DNA from: Mytilus galloprovincialis
Taxonomy: Eukaryota; Mollusca; Bivalvia; Mytilida; Mytilidae
Direction of reading: 5' to 3'
Assembly (NCBI RefSeq): GCF_965363235.1
Contig: NC_134844.1
Location: forward strand, 21,434,646-21,498,645
DNA: 64,000 bases
Shown: positions 48,901 to 57,600 of the stretch, one piece after another
How the letters are laid out: each line of letters begins with the position of its first letter
Numbering within the stretch: position 1 is the first letter of the stretch
Program-made: the position numbers and the translations under genes
Notes under the pieces: generated by a model
Databases searched by the model: none
Told to the model about the DNA's origin: nothing
What the model saw: only the letters and a program-made list of their open reading frames with translations

Positions 48901-51044
48901 TAGTACAGTGTTTTTAAAACACAACAAAGAAAACAAAAGACTTCGCAAGACTTAACAAAAATACAAAAGGAAATATACTAATAATGTATGAATTTACCGC
49001 CAGGCTTTCTGCATACTCCTTTTGGTTCGTGATGATTACCGAAGTTGCCACCTGCACCTAAAGTATCAGTAGGAACGGAGGCCTGACAACTTAGTCCAGA
49101 GGTACATTTTCCATAAATCTTCCAAGGTCCACCACATACTTCTCCCTCAATCTTAAAAAAGTGCTGATGTAATGGTTATATTATCAAAAATCAATATTTG
49201 CAAAACTAAGATATAAAAAAGGAAAGGCAAGTTAAATACTACTGAGATTATGTCGTACTCACATACCGAACTTTTGTGGTGGCAAAAGATTAATTTGAGT
49301 GCTAAATGGAAAATTATCCTGGCTAAAGAAGAGCTTTGAATATACCGAGATTTATTACTAACTTTTAAAATTATTCTGCCAAGAACTTTGATGAGGAGCA
49401 AAACTTAAACCCCTAATTCTTTACCTATTCATCCTGCGGTTATCCCATTGACCACTATCTAGTTAAACTTTATAATAAAAACTGAAAAAGTCTACTCTAC
49501 AACTAAAGCTGTTCGTATTATACCAGACCACATGATCACTTATATTTATATGTATGCCAGTTAATTGTAGCAGCATTTTGGTTAAGATACCAGTGATCTA
49601 ATACATTAGATATAACACTGTTTTGTTTATGCATTAACTAAAATACTGTAAAAACCTTGGAACAAATTTGGCAACATCCACATGGATCTAGAACGAGAGT
49701 GCTAGTCGCAGGACAGGTTGGCACTGGTCCACAGTATGTGTCTCTGTGTCGATAGTCACAGTCACATGATAAACATGTGATACTAAAAAAAAAAAAAAAA
49801 AAAATGAATCCCTTTGCATTTTATCTCCAAGACAACTGGATTAAAGATCTTTAATTTTAAGGCCCAATTTCAGAATAGTGACATACTTTCACATTCGGTC
49901 ACGTTTTATGGACAGAGAATTAACATGTTCCAAAAATTTATAAAATTTAATTGAGGTTTGATGCTGGCAGGTCAGTAACTGCTAGTAGTCCTTTGATAAT
50001 TTATGTATCATTGTCATTTTGCTTAGTTTCTTTTGTTACCTATTCTGACATCGGACTCGGACTTCTTTTAAACTTAGTTTTGCTGTGTGTATTGCTGTGT
50101 GTTTGTTTTTTCTTCATTAGTTTGAGGTATAGGAGGGTTGTGATCTCACGAAACATTTTTAACCCCGACGCAATTTTGCGCCTGTCCCAAGTCAGGAGCC
50201 TTTGTCATTTTTTGTATGATTCTTAATTTCAGTATGACGTTCATTACCACGCGCACTGAACATTTACTCATCTGTTTAAGGGTCAGCTGAAGAATCCCTC
50301 TTGGTGTGGGATTTTCTCTGTGTTTTTTCTGTGTTGAAGACCTGTTGGTGGCCTTCGGCTCTTTTTTGCTATGTGGTCGGTTCTTTTTCTCTTTGACACA
50401 TTCAACATTTCCACTCTCAATTTCATTGGTTGTCTTGTGGTAAGACAAGAGACATTTATATAAAAAAAAAGCCATTAAGACAACTCTTCTCAAGAGACCT
50501 AATAAAACGGAAATTAACAACTATAATAGGTCACCGTACGGCCTTCAACAAAGCCAAGACCGCATAGCCAGCTAAAGGTCCTGAAATATAGTCCGATATA
50601 TTGGATTTTTCTGACTGTATATAGAAGCTTAAAGGTTGATAAAGGAATTCGTGATTTAACTTATTCAGAAGTTCCAAGTGACACCAGTTAATATGAAATG
50701 ATGATCATTTCCCTAATGCGCAAGTTTACATCTATTTATTTTTTCTTTACCGTTTATGAATTTGACTTTTAAAAGATGTTCTTACTTGATCGAGTACCAA
50801 ATTTTCTAAGCACAATGTAGGAAATCTATCGAGTCAAAAGTCTGTAATATGACATAGTCTGTACGACAAGTACTATAATGTCAAATCCTATAATCAATTA
50901 TACATTTTACAGGCTGAAACAGTTATGGAAAAAATTACAATGCAATCAGGCTCTTTAATCGAGAACAACAGCAATCAAATAGTTAACCAATTTAACATAC
51001 CTTGAAACAAACGATGTAATGATTAAAATCCCGAATTTATTCAT
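45855..51044 (-). CDS. Secreted IGFBP-domain / thyroglobulin type-1 protein, 342 aa, five coding exons
   Basis: Five exons (51001-51044, 49656-49782, 48998-49151, 47320-47907, 45855-45970) join with GT-AG introns and consistent phases to 1,029 nt, 342 residues plus stop. Residues 1-15 are a signal peptide. Residues 16-108 form an IGFBP N-terminal domain with 13 Cys, including CGCCQIC (49-55) and [13 protein letters not shown] (61-73), then GLSC. Residues 110-294 are Ser/Thr-rich, probably O-glycosylated. Residues 295-342 are the conserved part of a thyroglobulin type-1 domain, with QC (311-312), CWCV (319-322) and a final Cys 341. Vertebrate IGF-binding proteins share this order and bind insulin-like growth factors. 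By analogy this would be an extracellular insulin-like-peptide binder or protease-related matrix protein. Orthology is not shown; convergent domain shuffling is the alternative. It lies in the same orientation as the next gene, whose 3' end is about 2.2 kb upstream. Confidence 0.85.
45971..47319 (-). other. Intron 4 of the IGFBP-type gene
   Basis: The intron holds about 2.9 copies of a 197-bp tandem repeat (46079-46677), and the rest is AT-rich sequence with no recognisable gene. Open frames of about 66 codons recur in the repeat because its period (197) shifts a fixed start motif; they are not genes. Confidence 0.75.
46079..46677. repeat. 197-bp tandem repeat, about three copies
   Basis: The block ATGTTCAGGACGAGAAC recurs at 46121, 46318 and 46515. 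Each copy ends in GATGGTTGCTTAACGTTCAGT and GGCAAATATGTC. Copies differ by scattered substitutions. The TTAACG-CAGTGGCAAATAT segment resembles a dispersed bivalve repeat that I have seen elsewhere; I cannot confirm it here. Confidence 0.88.
47320..47907 (-). CDS. Exon 4: Ser/Thr-rich linker and start of the thyroglobulin type-1 domain
   Basis: The 588-nt exon is phase 1 at both ends, so it could be skipped or swapped without a frameshift. It opens with [12 protein letters not shown] (Cys117), which resembles the first Cys segment of a thyroglobulin type-1 domain. It continues with a basic patch RGKR (about 128-131), a possible furin-like site. About 150 residues dominated by Thr and Ser follow, with several Asn-X-Ser/Thr sites (for example NSTT, NYTT, NITT, NDTI), ending [11 protein letters not shown]. 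The donor is AAG|GTAAAT. Confidence 0.85.
47908..48997 (-). other. Intron 3 of the IGFBP-type gene
   Basis: AT-rich sequence of 1,090 bp with no repeat, RNA gene or credible coding segment that I can recognise. Confidence 0.7.
48998..49151 (-). CDS. Exon 3: second half of the IGFBP domain
   Basis: After acceptor TTTTTTAAG the frame opens at Ile58 with the diagnostic EGEVCGGPW, then [10 protein letters not shown] and a final Cys104 in GVC. The 154-nt exon ends in phase 1 at donor GCG|GTAAAT. Splitting the domain between CC..C and the CGGP segment may help in comparing gene structures. Confidence 0.85.
49152..49655 (-). other. Intron 2 of the IGFBP-type gene
   Basis: A 504-bp intron interrupting the IGFBP domain in phase 0. 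Nothing else is recognised in it. Confidence 0.75.
49656..49782 (-). CDS. Exon 2: first half of the IGFBP domain
   Basis: The acceptor is a run of about 20 T followed by AG. The exon has 127 nt: one base to finish Ser15, then 42 codons ending at Lys57 in phase 0. It carries nine Cys (18, 21, 23, 32, 38, 49, 51, 52, 55), the last four forming the family-defining CGCCxxC. The donor AAG|GTTTTT is weak, but the reading continues perfectly into exon 3 with the canonical IGFBP spacing. Confidence 0.85.
49783..51000 (-). other. Intron 1 of the IGFBP-type gene
   Basis: A phase-2 intron of 1,218 bp separating the signal-peptide exon from the rest. About 500 bp of it is the dispersed mussel-type repeat at 49,951-50,465. 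The remainder is AT-rich and featureless. Confidence 0.75.
49951..50465 (+). mobile_element. Dispersed mussel-type repeat in intron 1
   Basis: Landmarks in order are GATGCTGGCAGGTCAGTAACT, TTCTGACATCGGACTCGGAC, GGGTTGTGATCTCACGAAAC, GCGCCTGTCCCAAGTCAGGA, GGTCAGCTGAAGAATCCC, GTTGAAGACCTGTTGGTGGC and CTTTGACACATTCAACATTT. I recognise this series as a very common interspersed element of Mytilus sequences, but I do not know its class. Relative to my memory of it the copy is degraded. The frames on both strands inside it (91 and 124 codons) are by-products. Confidence 0.65.
51001..51044 (-). CDS. Exon 1 of the IGFBP-type gene: start codon and signal peptide
   Basis: ATG is at 51042-51044. The exon encodes [14 protein letters not shown] plus two bases of codon 15 and ends at the donor CAAG|GTATGT. 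A short positive N-terminus, a hydrophobic stretch and small residues before Ile16 fit a signal peptide cleaved near residue 15. The sequence CTATAGATA about 50 nt upstream on the minus strand could be a TATA box, which would make the 5' UTR very short. This is unproven. Confidence 0.8.
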
Positions 51045-51993
51045 TTCGTTGTGCGTACAAGTGATGAACTGATGAAGAACTCCCGCGTTATCTATAGGTA
51101 TGTTTACTGGTTACGTATCTATGTAAAGTTGTTTGTGTGTTCCATGTTTAGTTGTTTCTCGTACAAATAACATACATTCACATGATGTATCGCGTACAAT
51201 TAATATACATTCACATAATGTACCGACAGACTCTTTAACCTTTTTCATTATAAAATACCACCTCTTTCTTCATCTTTTATTCTTTCATATGCAGCATCTC
51301 TTTTTTATATTATGAAAACGGAGATGTTGGGTTAATGTCAATGAGCAAGTTTATATAAAAACACAGAATTTTGAATCTTCTGAATATTTTTTTTTGTTTT
51401 TTGAGATATGATACATATCCATTTGGTATGTGTGTTATCTAATGTTGTACATTTCGACTAAGTTGATATTATGATCTAATTCTTTTGTCAATTAAAGGGG
51501 GATGTCAACATTCATCAAAGGGATAGTTAATGTCTATACTTTTGCATTGTGTAACAATTTTCTACTCAGATACAAATATCTGTGAAAAGGCAATTGTCCA
51601 TCACATTGTAATATTGGTTGTTGTCTCTTTGACACATACCCCATTTCCATTCTCAATTATAGAATGCACAACAGAACTATCAGAAAGAATGAGTAACTCA
51701 TTATTGTTCAATCGTTGGAATCTACTGTAATATTTATAAAAGTTATCTTCCATGACCATGATAAACAAAAAATATCTAAAGGCCCTATTCTATGCCCATA
51801 TGGTTATGCATTTCCTGCATGCATCACATTTTATGATAAAACAAACATTTAACAAAGTTTTCGGGATTTTTTTTTTTTCTCTCACCAGAAATCAATCCTT
51901 GCCTGGTTCATAGAAATACATGTAGTTGGATGTTTGATAATATTAATTCTTGATTTTTTTTTAATCAGCTGATCGTCACTCAAGGACGAATAT
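51045..51993. other. Upstream flank of the IGFBP-type gene
   Basis: AT-rich non-coding DNA. Near 51,125-51,230 there are short imperfect duplications (TCGTACAAATAACATACATTC and TCGCGTACAATTAATATACA types). A fragment of the dispersed repeat lies at 51,615-51,662. Nothing else is recognised. Confidence 0.6.
51615..51662 (+). mobile_element. Tail fragment of the dispersed mussel-type repeat
   Basis: The segment GTTGTCTCTTTGACACATAC followed by CCCATTTCCATTCTCAATTA corresponds to the 3' end of the element in intron 1. Here only the tail is present, as expected for a 5'-truncated or decayed copy. Confidence 0.6.
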
Positions 51994-52306
51994 TGATGAT
52001 GTTAGTTATAAGTCCCTGTCTTCACTATAATGATGTAAGTTATAAGTCCCTGTCTTCAATATAATGATGTTAGTCATAAGTCCCTGTTTTCACTATAAAG
52101 ATGTTAGTTATAAGTCCCTGTCTTCACTATAATGATGTTAGTTATAAGTCCCTGTCTTCACTATAATGATGTTAGTTATAAGTCCCTGTCTTCACTATAA
52201 TGATGTTAGTTATAAGTCCCTGTCTTCACTATAATGATGTTAGTTATAAGTCCCTGTCTTCACTATAATGATGTTAGTTATAAGTCCCTGTCTTCAATAT
52301 AATTTG
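51994..52306. repeat. 34-bp minisatellite, nine copies
   Basis: The motif ATAAGTCCCTGTCTTCACTA recurs exactly every 34 bp at 52008, 52042, 52076, 52110, 52144, 52178, 52212, 52246 and 52280. The first three and last copies carry substitutions and the central five are identical or nearly so, the usual pattern of a minisatellite expanding from the middle. Confidence 0.93.
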
Positions 52307-52479
52307 TACTGCAAACTACCAAAGTCGCGTTGGTCCGTTGCAAACTTTTGCTAGTCAAAACTTTTGGACAACAACTTCTCGAGGACTCCATTGTATGCTC
52401 TTTGATGACGAGTTTTACACATTTTAAGTGTCTACTTCCTATTTTATTTAAACTATAATATAAAAATGATCAGATAGAC

Positions 52480-52625
52480 AAGGTCTCACGGTCATAAAAC
52501 TTTCGAGCATGATTTTTGTACTCAGACTCGAAAATACAACCAATCATTGCTGGATTTCATGTTTCGAGCATGATTTTTGTGCTCCGAGCACTGAGCAAAG
52601 TTTTATGACTTCAACCCCAGGTCTT
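52480..52625. mobile_element. Small foldback element
   Basis: The ends AAGGTCTCACGGTCATAAAACTT-like (52480-52502) and its complement (52598-52625) are inverted, with a perfect 11-bp core TCATAAAACTT. Inside, TTTCGAGCATGATTTTTGT occurs twice as a direct repeat (about 52,502 and 52,562). The size and structure fit a miniature inverted-repeat element; no target duplication is clear. Confidence 0.5.
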
Positions 52626-53274
52626 ATTTAAAGGTTTACAAGGTCTACAAATAAGTCAACATGACTGAAATCCCTAGTCGACTCCTTTTTAAAGTGTTTG
52701 CTCTTTAATTACGATCTTTTAATTTAATATATTTTGTGTTTAACTTGTATCCTGAAAACAATAAAAGACAGATACACTCTTTGAATAAAAAAAAAAATCA
52801 ATAAGCCCAAATGTACAAACCCTTAAGTGAAGCTTTACATAAGGGCATATATATATAATACAGAATGGATTTCTTGCTGATTTTTGCTTCAAGTTTTGAC
52901 ACAATACTATTGATACGAACTTTAGACAAATATACAAATGCTAATATTCCTTCATGAATTATTTTTTTGAGATATTTCAATTCGTGTAAAAAGTTTCAAA
53001 CGATAACAGATATTTTCAACCATTTTTTGTTAAGTGTTTCTTAAATTATAGGCCTAAAAGGATTTTTTTTTCAATGACCAATGCAATTAAAATTTTGTGA
53101 AATCATATATTTATTTGTAATCAATTTCTTGCCAATACAACGCAAAACAAAACCCAAAATCAAGCGTAAACGGTTGATTTTTTTTTGTGCAATTTGAATA
53201 AAATATTCGTGAACAATTTGTGCAATTTAAATAAAATATTTCGTGAACGTTATAGGGCAACTGAAATAACTTTG
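52626..53274. other. Intergenic AT-rich sequence
   Basis: No gene is recognised. A 31-bp imperfect direct repeat of the type GTGCAATTTGAATAAAATAT followed by TCGTGAAC occurs at about 53,188 and 53,219. The frames of 60-65 codons on the minus strand near 52.8 kb have no supporting features. Confidence 0.6.
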
Positions 53275-53365
53275 ATAATTTAAAATTTTAATATTTATTC
53301 TCATAATTTTACAACTTGATTCTTGAACCGCAATCTTCTTCCAATTCTGACACAGACTTTTCAAC
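53275..53365 (-). other. Terminal 3' UTR exon of the long helical-repeat gene
   Basis: On the minus strand TTTCTTTGTTTTAG is followed by an exon starting at 53365, and AATAAA lies about 66 nt later. The large coding exon upstream ends with a strong donor (CA|GTAAGTATC at 54609/54608) only five bases after its stop codon, so a downstream exon is required. The exon end is approximate. The first 18 codons after the acceptor happen to be open, so a coding role after an alternative donor cannot be fully excluded. Confidence 0.55.
53294..53299 (-). terminator. Poly(A) signal AATAAA of the long helical-repeat gene
   Basis: A canonical hexamer on the minus strand, within the expected distance after the terminal exon acceptor at 53365. 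Cleavage would be expected 10-30 nt further on. Confidence 0.55.
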
Positions 53366-54070
53366 CTAAAACAAAGAAAAATTAAAAATAACACTAAATA
53401 CTATTACTGTAATTTATAAATATAATTCTCTTATGGTTGGGGCCTGTTATCTAACTCCCACGTGAATAGATATTTTTCGTATCACACCGTACGGAGTGTG
53501 ATATGAAAAAGTGATATCAAAATTACGTTAATTTGATTGGCTTATCTCATAAATTTCCAATATTTTCATTGGCCGTTGATCAGGTCATTATTCACTGGAA
53601 AAGGTCATGCCGGGACTACTTTTTTTCTTGACAACTGATTGTTTACTTCCGGTTTTCGCGATGTTCGTCTGCTTTATCGTTTTTTAATGTTCAACCGCAT
53701 TTTTCTTTTATTCTATATTCTGTAAACTGCCATGCTCTCTCGTCTTTCATTGATAAAATTATAAGAGATCAGTCCGCGCATACTTAGCAACTGACAGATG
53801 ACGCCCGTAGCAACAACTCTCGCCACGAAAATAATCATAAAAACATTTGTTTTTTACCATACGTTTTACAGCTTGTGATAATTCAATATCGTTTGAATTA
53901 AACTGAGTCATCTCATGTTTAAATATATAAAATCAGCCTTGAGCGAATAAAATAAAACCATATTAGTTCAAAAAGTATACAGATCAGTACGCGTTGCAAA
54001 GAAAAACGGCCGTAGCAACACAACTCGCAACAAATAGGCCACGAACATACAACTTTTTGCCATAAGAGAA

Positions 54071-54233
54071 ATAGGTTTAACAACTTGTGAGAATTAAATA
54101 TCGCTTGATATCAACTCTCGTTATTTAATTTCAATAATAATAAACTCGCCATAGGCTAGTTTATTATTATTGAAATTAAATAACTCGAGTTGATATCAAT
54201 CGATATCTAATTCTCACTCGTTATGAAACCTAT
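54071..54233. repeat. Long inverted repeat (hairpin), arms about 78 bp
   Basis: The left arm runs from ATAGGTTT (54071) to AATAATAATAAACTCG (54148). The right arm (54156-54233) is its complement with a few mismatches, leaving a loop of about 7 nt. The tight loop and good pairing suggest a young foldback or one end of a palindromic mobile element. In the pre-mRNA it would form a strong double-stranded stem. Confidence 0.85.
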
Positions 54234-54254
54234 AAATATTTACCATGTAACCAT

Positions 54255-54500
54255 TTTAGAGTAATTGATCTGAGTAGTTTATTTACAGCAATCACTAGTC
54301 TGTTAACGAGGTTGTGAGTTCGAACCCCGCACCAGGCAGGTTGGTTCGACTCCAAACCTAGATTAAAAGGTTTGAAATATTTCCTTCCGATGGTTTTGTC
54401 TATGCACTATTGTTCCCTTAATCAACAAATCTGTCCGCCATGAGATAGTCAATAGTGTTGAAAGTGGCGCTAAACACATACACTCAATCAATCGTACTAT
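54255..54500 (+). mobile_element. tRNA-derived SINE
   Basis: A diverged A-box-like TGATCTGAGTAGTT (about 54,267) and a good B box GAGTTCGAACCC (54318-54329) are spaced as in a tRNA. A body follows with GAAAGTGGCGCTAAACAC and a CAATCAATC tail (about 54,485). The GTGGCG-TAAACAC plus ATCA tail is characteristic of SINEs in bivalves as I remember them. It is not a functional tRNA: the acceptor stem does not pair and the sequence continues into the SINE body. Confidence 0.7.
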
Positions 54501-54613
54501 GTTTATGAAACTGCTTTGTATAATTGAAAATCATTTAAATTGCCTTGTTTGAATGTTAAATATGCATGACGATTTCATTTGTCAATAGTGTTCGGATTAG
54601 ATACTTACTGAAA

Positions 54614-57600
54614 TTAATGAAACAGGGGACGTTTACAGGACTGGTTTTCATCATCGTTTGAGGAACGCACAGATATCTTGGTTTTGTGAGATCCGCAAAG
54701 AGATTTGACCTCCAACGTTTCTGTATGAACAGGTTTTATGACTGGCTTCTGCATATCATTTGAAGGTATTTTTGAAGTAGTTGATATTTTATCTCCTACA
54801 GAAGAAGCTGAAGGTATTCGAATTTTGGGTGACGATTTCTTCGCAGCTGATTTCTTGTCAATGTTCAGACTCCTTTTTGCGTTAGTTGGTACGACTTTCT
54901 TCTCATTTTTTTCCATTGTAGAAACGCATCTGTTTCTTTCTTTTTGTGTGGGTGGAATTCTAGTAGTTTGATGACTTTGTTCAGATACAGATCTCTGTTC
55001 AACTTGTTGTCTCCTATGTACTTTCGGAGATAGCAGATTTGTTGCACGTTTAGGAGACCGAATTGCTGTACCAGCGTTTGTTGAGCGTCTATTGGGAGTT
55101 TCTTGCCGCTCTGCAAAATGTTCACGTGAACTAGTTTGAAGTTGCTTTGTCACGCGTTCATTGAGAACCGGACGTTTTGGATCTGCATAAGGTATTCTTA
55201 CATGATGAGGTAATATTGGACGACCGGGAAATGGACTATCCTTGTGAACAGCAGTACTAGTTCGTGCAATGGAAACAACATGTCTGTTAATTGGTGATCC
55301 GTTTGTAGGGTTTGCATTCATACGTGATCGCCTGTTATTTATATTTGCCACTGGAGTTGTCTTGGCAGATTTCTGTGGAGTAACCATACACATTGGTTTT
55401 GATTTCCCTGTTTTTTCAAAAGAAGAGTAATTATTACTAGGAACTGACTGATTCATACCATGTTCTTTGTTGTCAAGAGGTTTGTCTCTTATTTCACAAT
55501 ATGAATGCAGTATTGGCACTGGTGTGGTCGTCAAAGGCGTATTCACCCTGTCACTTGACAGTGCAGATAAACGACATTTGGCTGCATTTGGATTGATATT
55601 GGCTTTCCTATCGTTTGATTTGTTTGATTTGCTACTACCTTCAGAAGACAGAGATTTTATCGAACCCTGTTTCTTTCTACTGTCCTCATATATGACAATA
55701 TCATTGTCAGAGAAAGAACTGGCAATGTTTGATAAGACATTTTTTACCAGCTTTGTAATAATCTCTGACGGAACGGATGTTACAGAAGAGTGCTGAATAA
55801 TATCGATCGTTTCCTTTGATCCATTGTGCATATCGGTCATACTTTGAACGACCATTTTCATCCTATCTTCGTCTATCACACCAGTTTGTAGTTCCGCTTT
55901 AACTTTTTCAAGAGTGGCCACGACAAAGTCCTCAACAGTTTTGTCATCACTAGCAGACGATTTAGAGATAGTTAGTGAATTGTCTTGTTCATTCAGAGTT
56001 GCCACTGGATATCGCTCAGAAAGGGCAGTTGCTAGCTCATGAACCTCTTTTTCGGATAATTTACCACTTTCTACGTTTGACAAGGTTTTTGAAACTGCTT
56101 CAGACAACAGCTCAACAACTTTTTCGCCAGGTATTTCACCAACGATTTCTTGCTTTGAGCCTCGAGTGCTCTGAACGTTTTCATCATACATCCTCAGCAT
56201 GCGGGTTGTCATTTCGGCCATTTTCTGCAAACTCATGGTACGTCCATCCAATAACATTGATTCGCTCACCCCACTTGGTATTACTAACAAATCAAGAGCC
56301 ACTTCCGATTCTACAGAAGGCTGAGATGCACCTCGTCGGACTGGGTCATTTGTTCTAAGCTTGTTGTTTTCTAATGTTTCAATGATCATATCAATTGTAT
56401 TTTCTACAAAGTTGTCAATATTGTGATCCGATTCCTTAGATTGGCCGGCGTCCTCCACTGTGTTTTGAATAATGTCAGTGACTGCATGTCTCACATTTTT
56501 ATTATTTGGATCTCCGAAATCTCTTTTTATATTTTGAAGAGTACCAATCACATATTGCTTAGTACCTTTGCCATCAAAGTTGAAACTATTCATTGTTATT
56601 TGTTCTGCATCACTTTCACCAACGAAATCTCTGACTATGTTATGAAGAGCTTCAACTACTACAGCCTCAGCTTCTAGTGAAACAGTCGATGTACCTTTTA
56701 TGGAGTCTGATTTGGTAACAGCCAGTTTTTTGTTGTCTTCTTCTTTTTCTCTAATTGCTTCCGCCATATCCTTAAGTATATTGTTCATAACATCCATTAC
56801 AAAAATAGAAGTTTGACTAGCATCGTTTGTTATTCCCTGCATGTCACGCATGTCAGCGTAAGACATTTGGTCCTGCATGTTTTCAACAATATCTTGCAAA
56901 GTTTCGAGAACGAAATCCTCTATTACGCCCGAAGATATCCTTTTCTGAGCGTTTTCGTATCCTTCTCCTGCTATATTACTTATCCTATCAACAGACCTAT
57001 CCAGTCTCATGTTAGAAATAATGTTGTTCAAGGTTTCAAGAATGTGAGTTCCAATCTCATTTGAAGATATTCTGCATAGAAGATCGTTTTCAAAGCTTGC
57101 AAATGAAGGACCTCGTTGTCCATCTTTTTCTTCTGAACCTTCTGATTCTAGCTCAGTGTCTGAAGCTAGTAGCTTACCACTCAAAACAGTTCTTTCAACT
57201 CTGGTTAAAAGCTGTTGAACCAATCTATTGGCTACCATTGACGACGCTGTTTTCATTAACATTCCTGTATCTGAATGAGACATGTCTAGGGTAAGTCCTG
57301 CTGACTTCATCCTACTTTTTCTAACATCACTTAAAACATCTGCTACTGTTATTTTAACGAAGTTTGATAATACACCAACATTCATAGTCTGAAGAATACC
57401 ACCAACCGCCAAAATATCATCGTGTGTGCCAACGTGTGATACAAAATGTCGGAGTATTCTCTTTAGGTAACTGGATGAGTGTCTGCTGCTGGCTATTTCT
57501 TCAAGAATACGATTTAGATATTGATTAACTTCAGCATTTGTTTTTATATTGTCACAATTTTCTGTATCAACTGTTCTCAAAAACCGTATAACTTCGCTGG

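Larger units (their letters stand above)
53366..54608 (-). other. Last intron of the long helical-repeat gene
   Basis: A 1,243-bp intron between the stop-codon exon and the terminal exon. It contains a short palindrome TATCACAC/GTGTGATA (53480-53503), a large foldback (54071-54233) and a SINE (about 54,255-54,500). The sequences ACAACTTGTGAGAATTAAATAT and ACAGCTTGTGATAATTCAATAT recur at about 53,870 and 54,080, so part of it is an internal duplication. Confidence 0.55.

Noticed and set aside
50146..50520. 124-codon minus-strand frame with basic residues
   Set aside because: It lies inside the dispersed mussel-type repeat within intron 1 of the IGFBP-type gene and has no domain. Antisense frames of this size are expected by chance.
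53309..53365. Coding C-terminal exon (18 open codons ending TAA) for the helical-repeat protein
   Set aside because: The only good donor upstream lies after the in-frame stop codon. The earlier candidate donor (CCT|GTAAAC) gives an immediate stop after joining. A 3' UTR role is simpler.
54318..54345. tRNA gene suggested by two TTCGA-type B boxes
   Set aside because: The acceptor and anticodon stems do not form. The sequence continues into a SINE body with a CAATCAATC tail.
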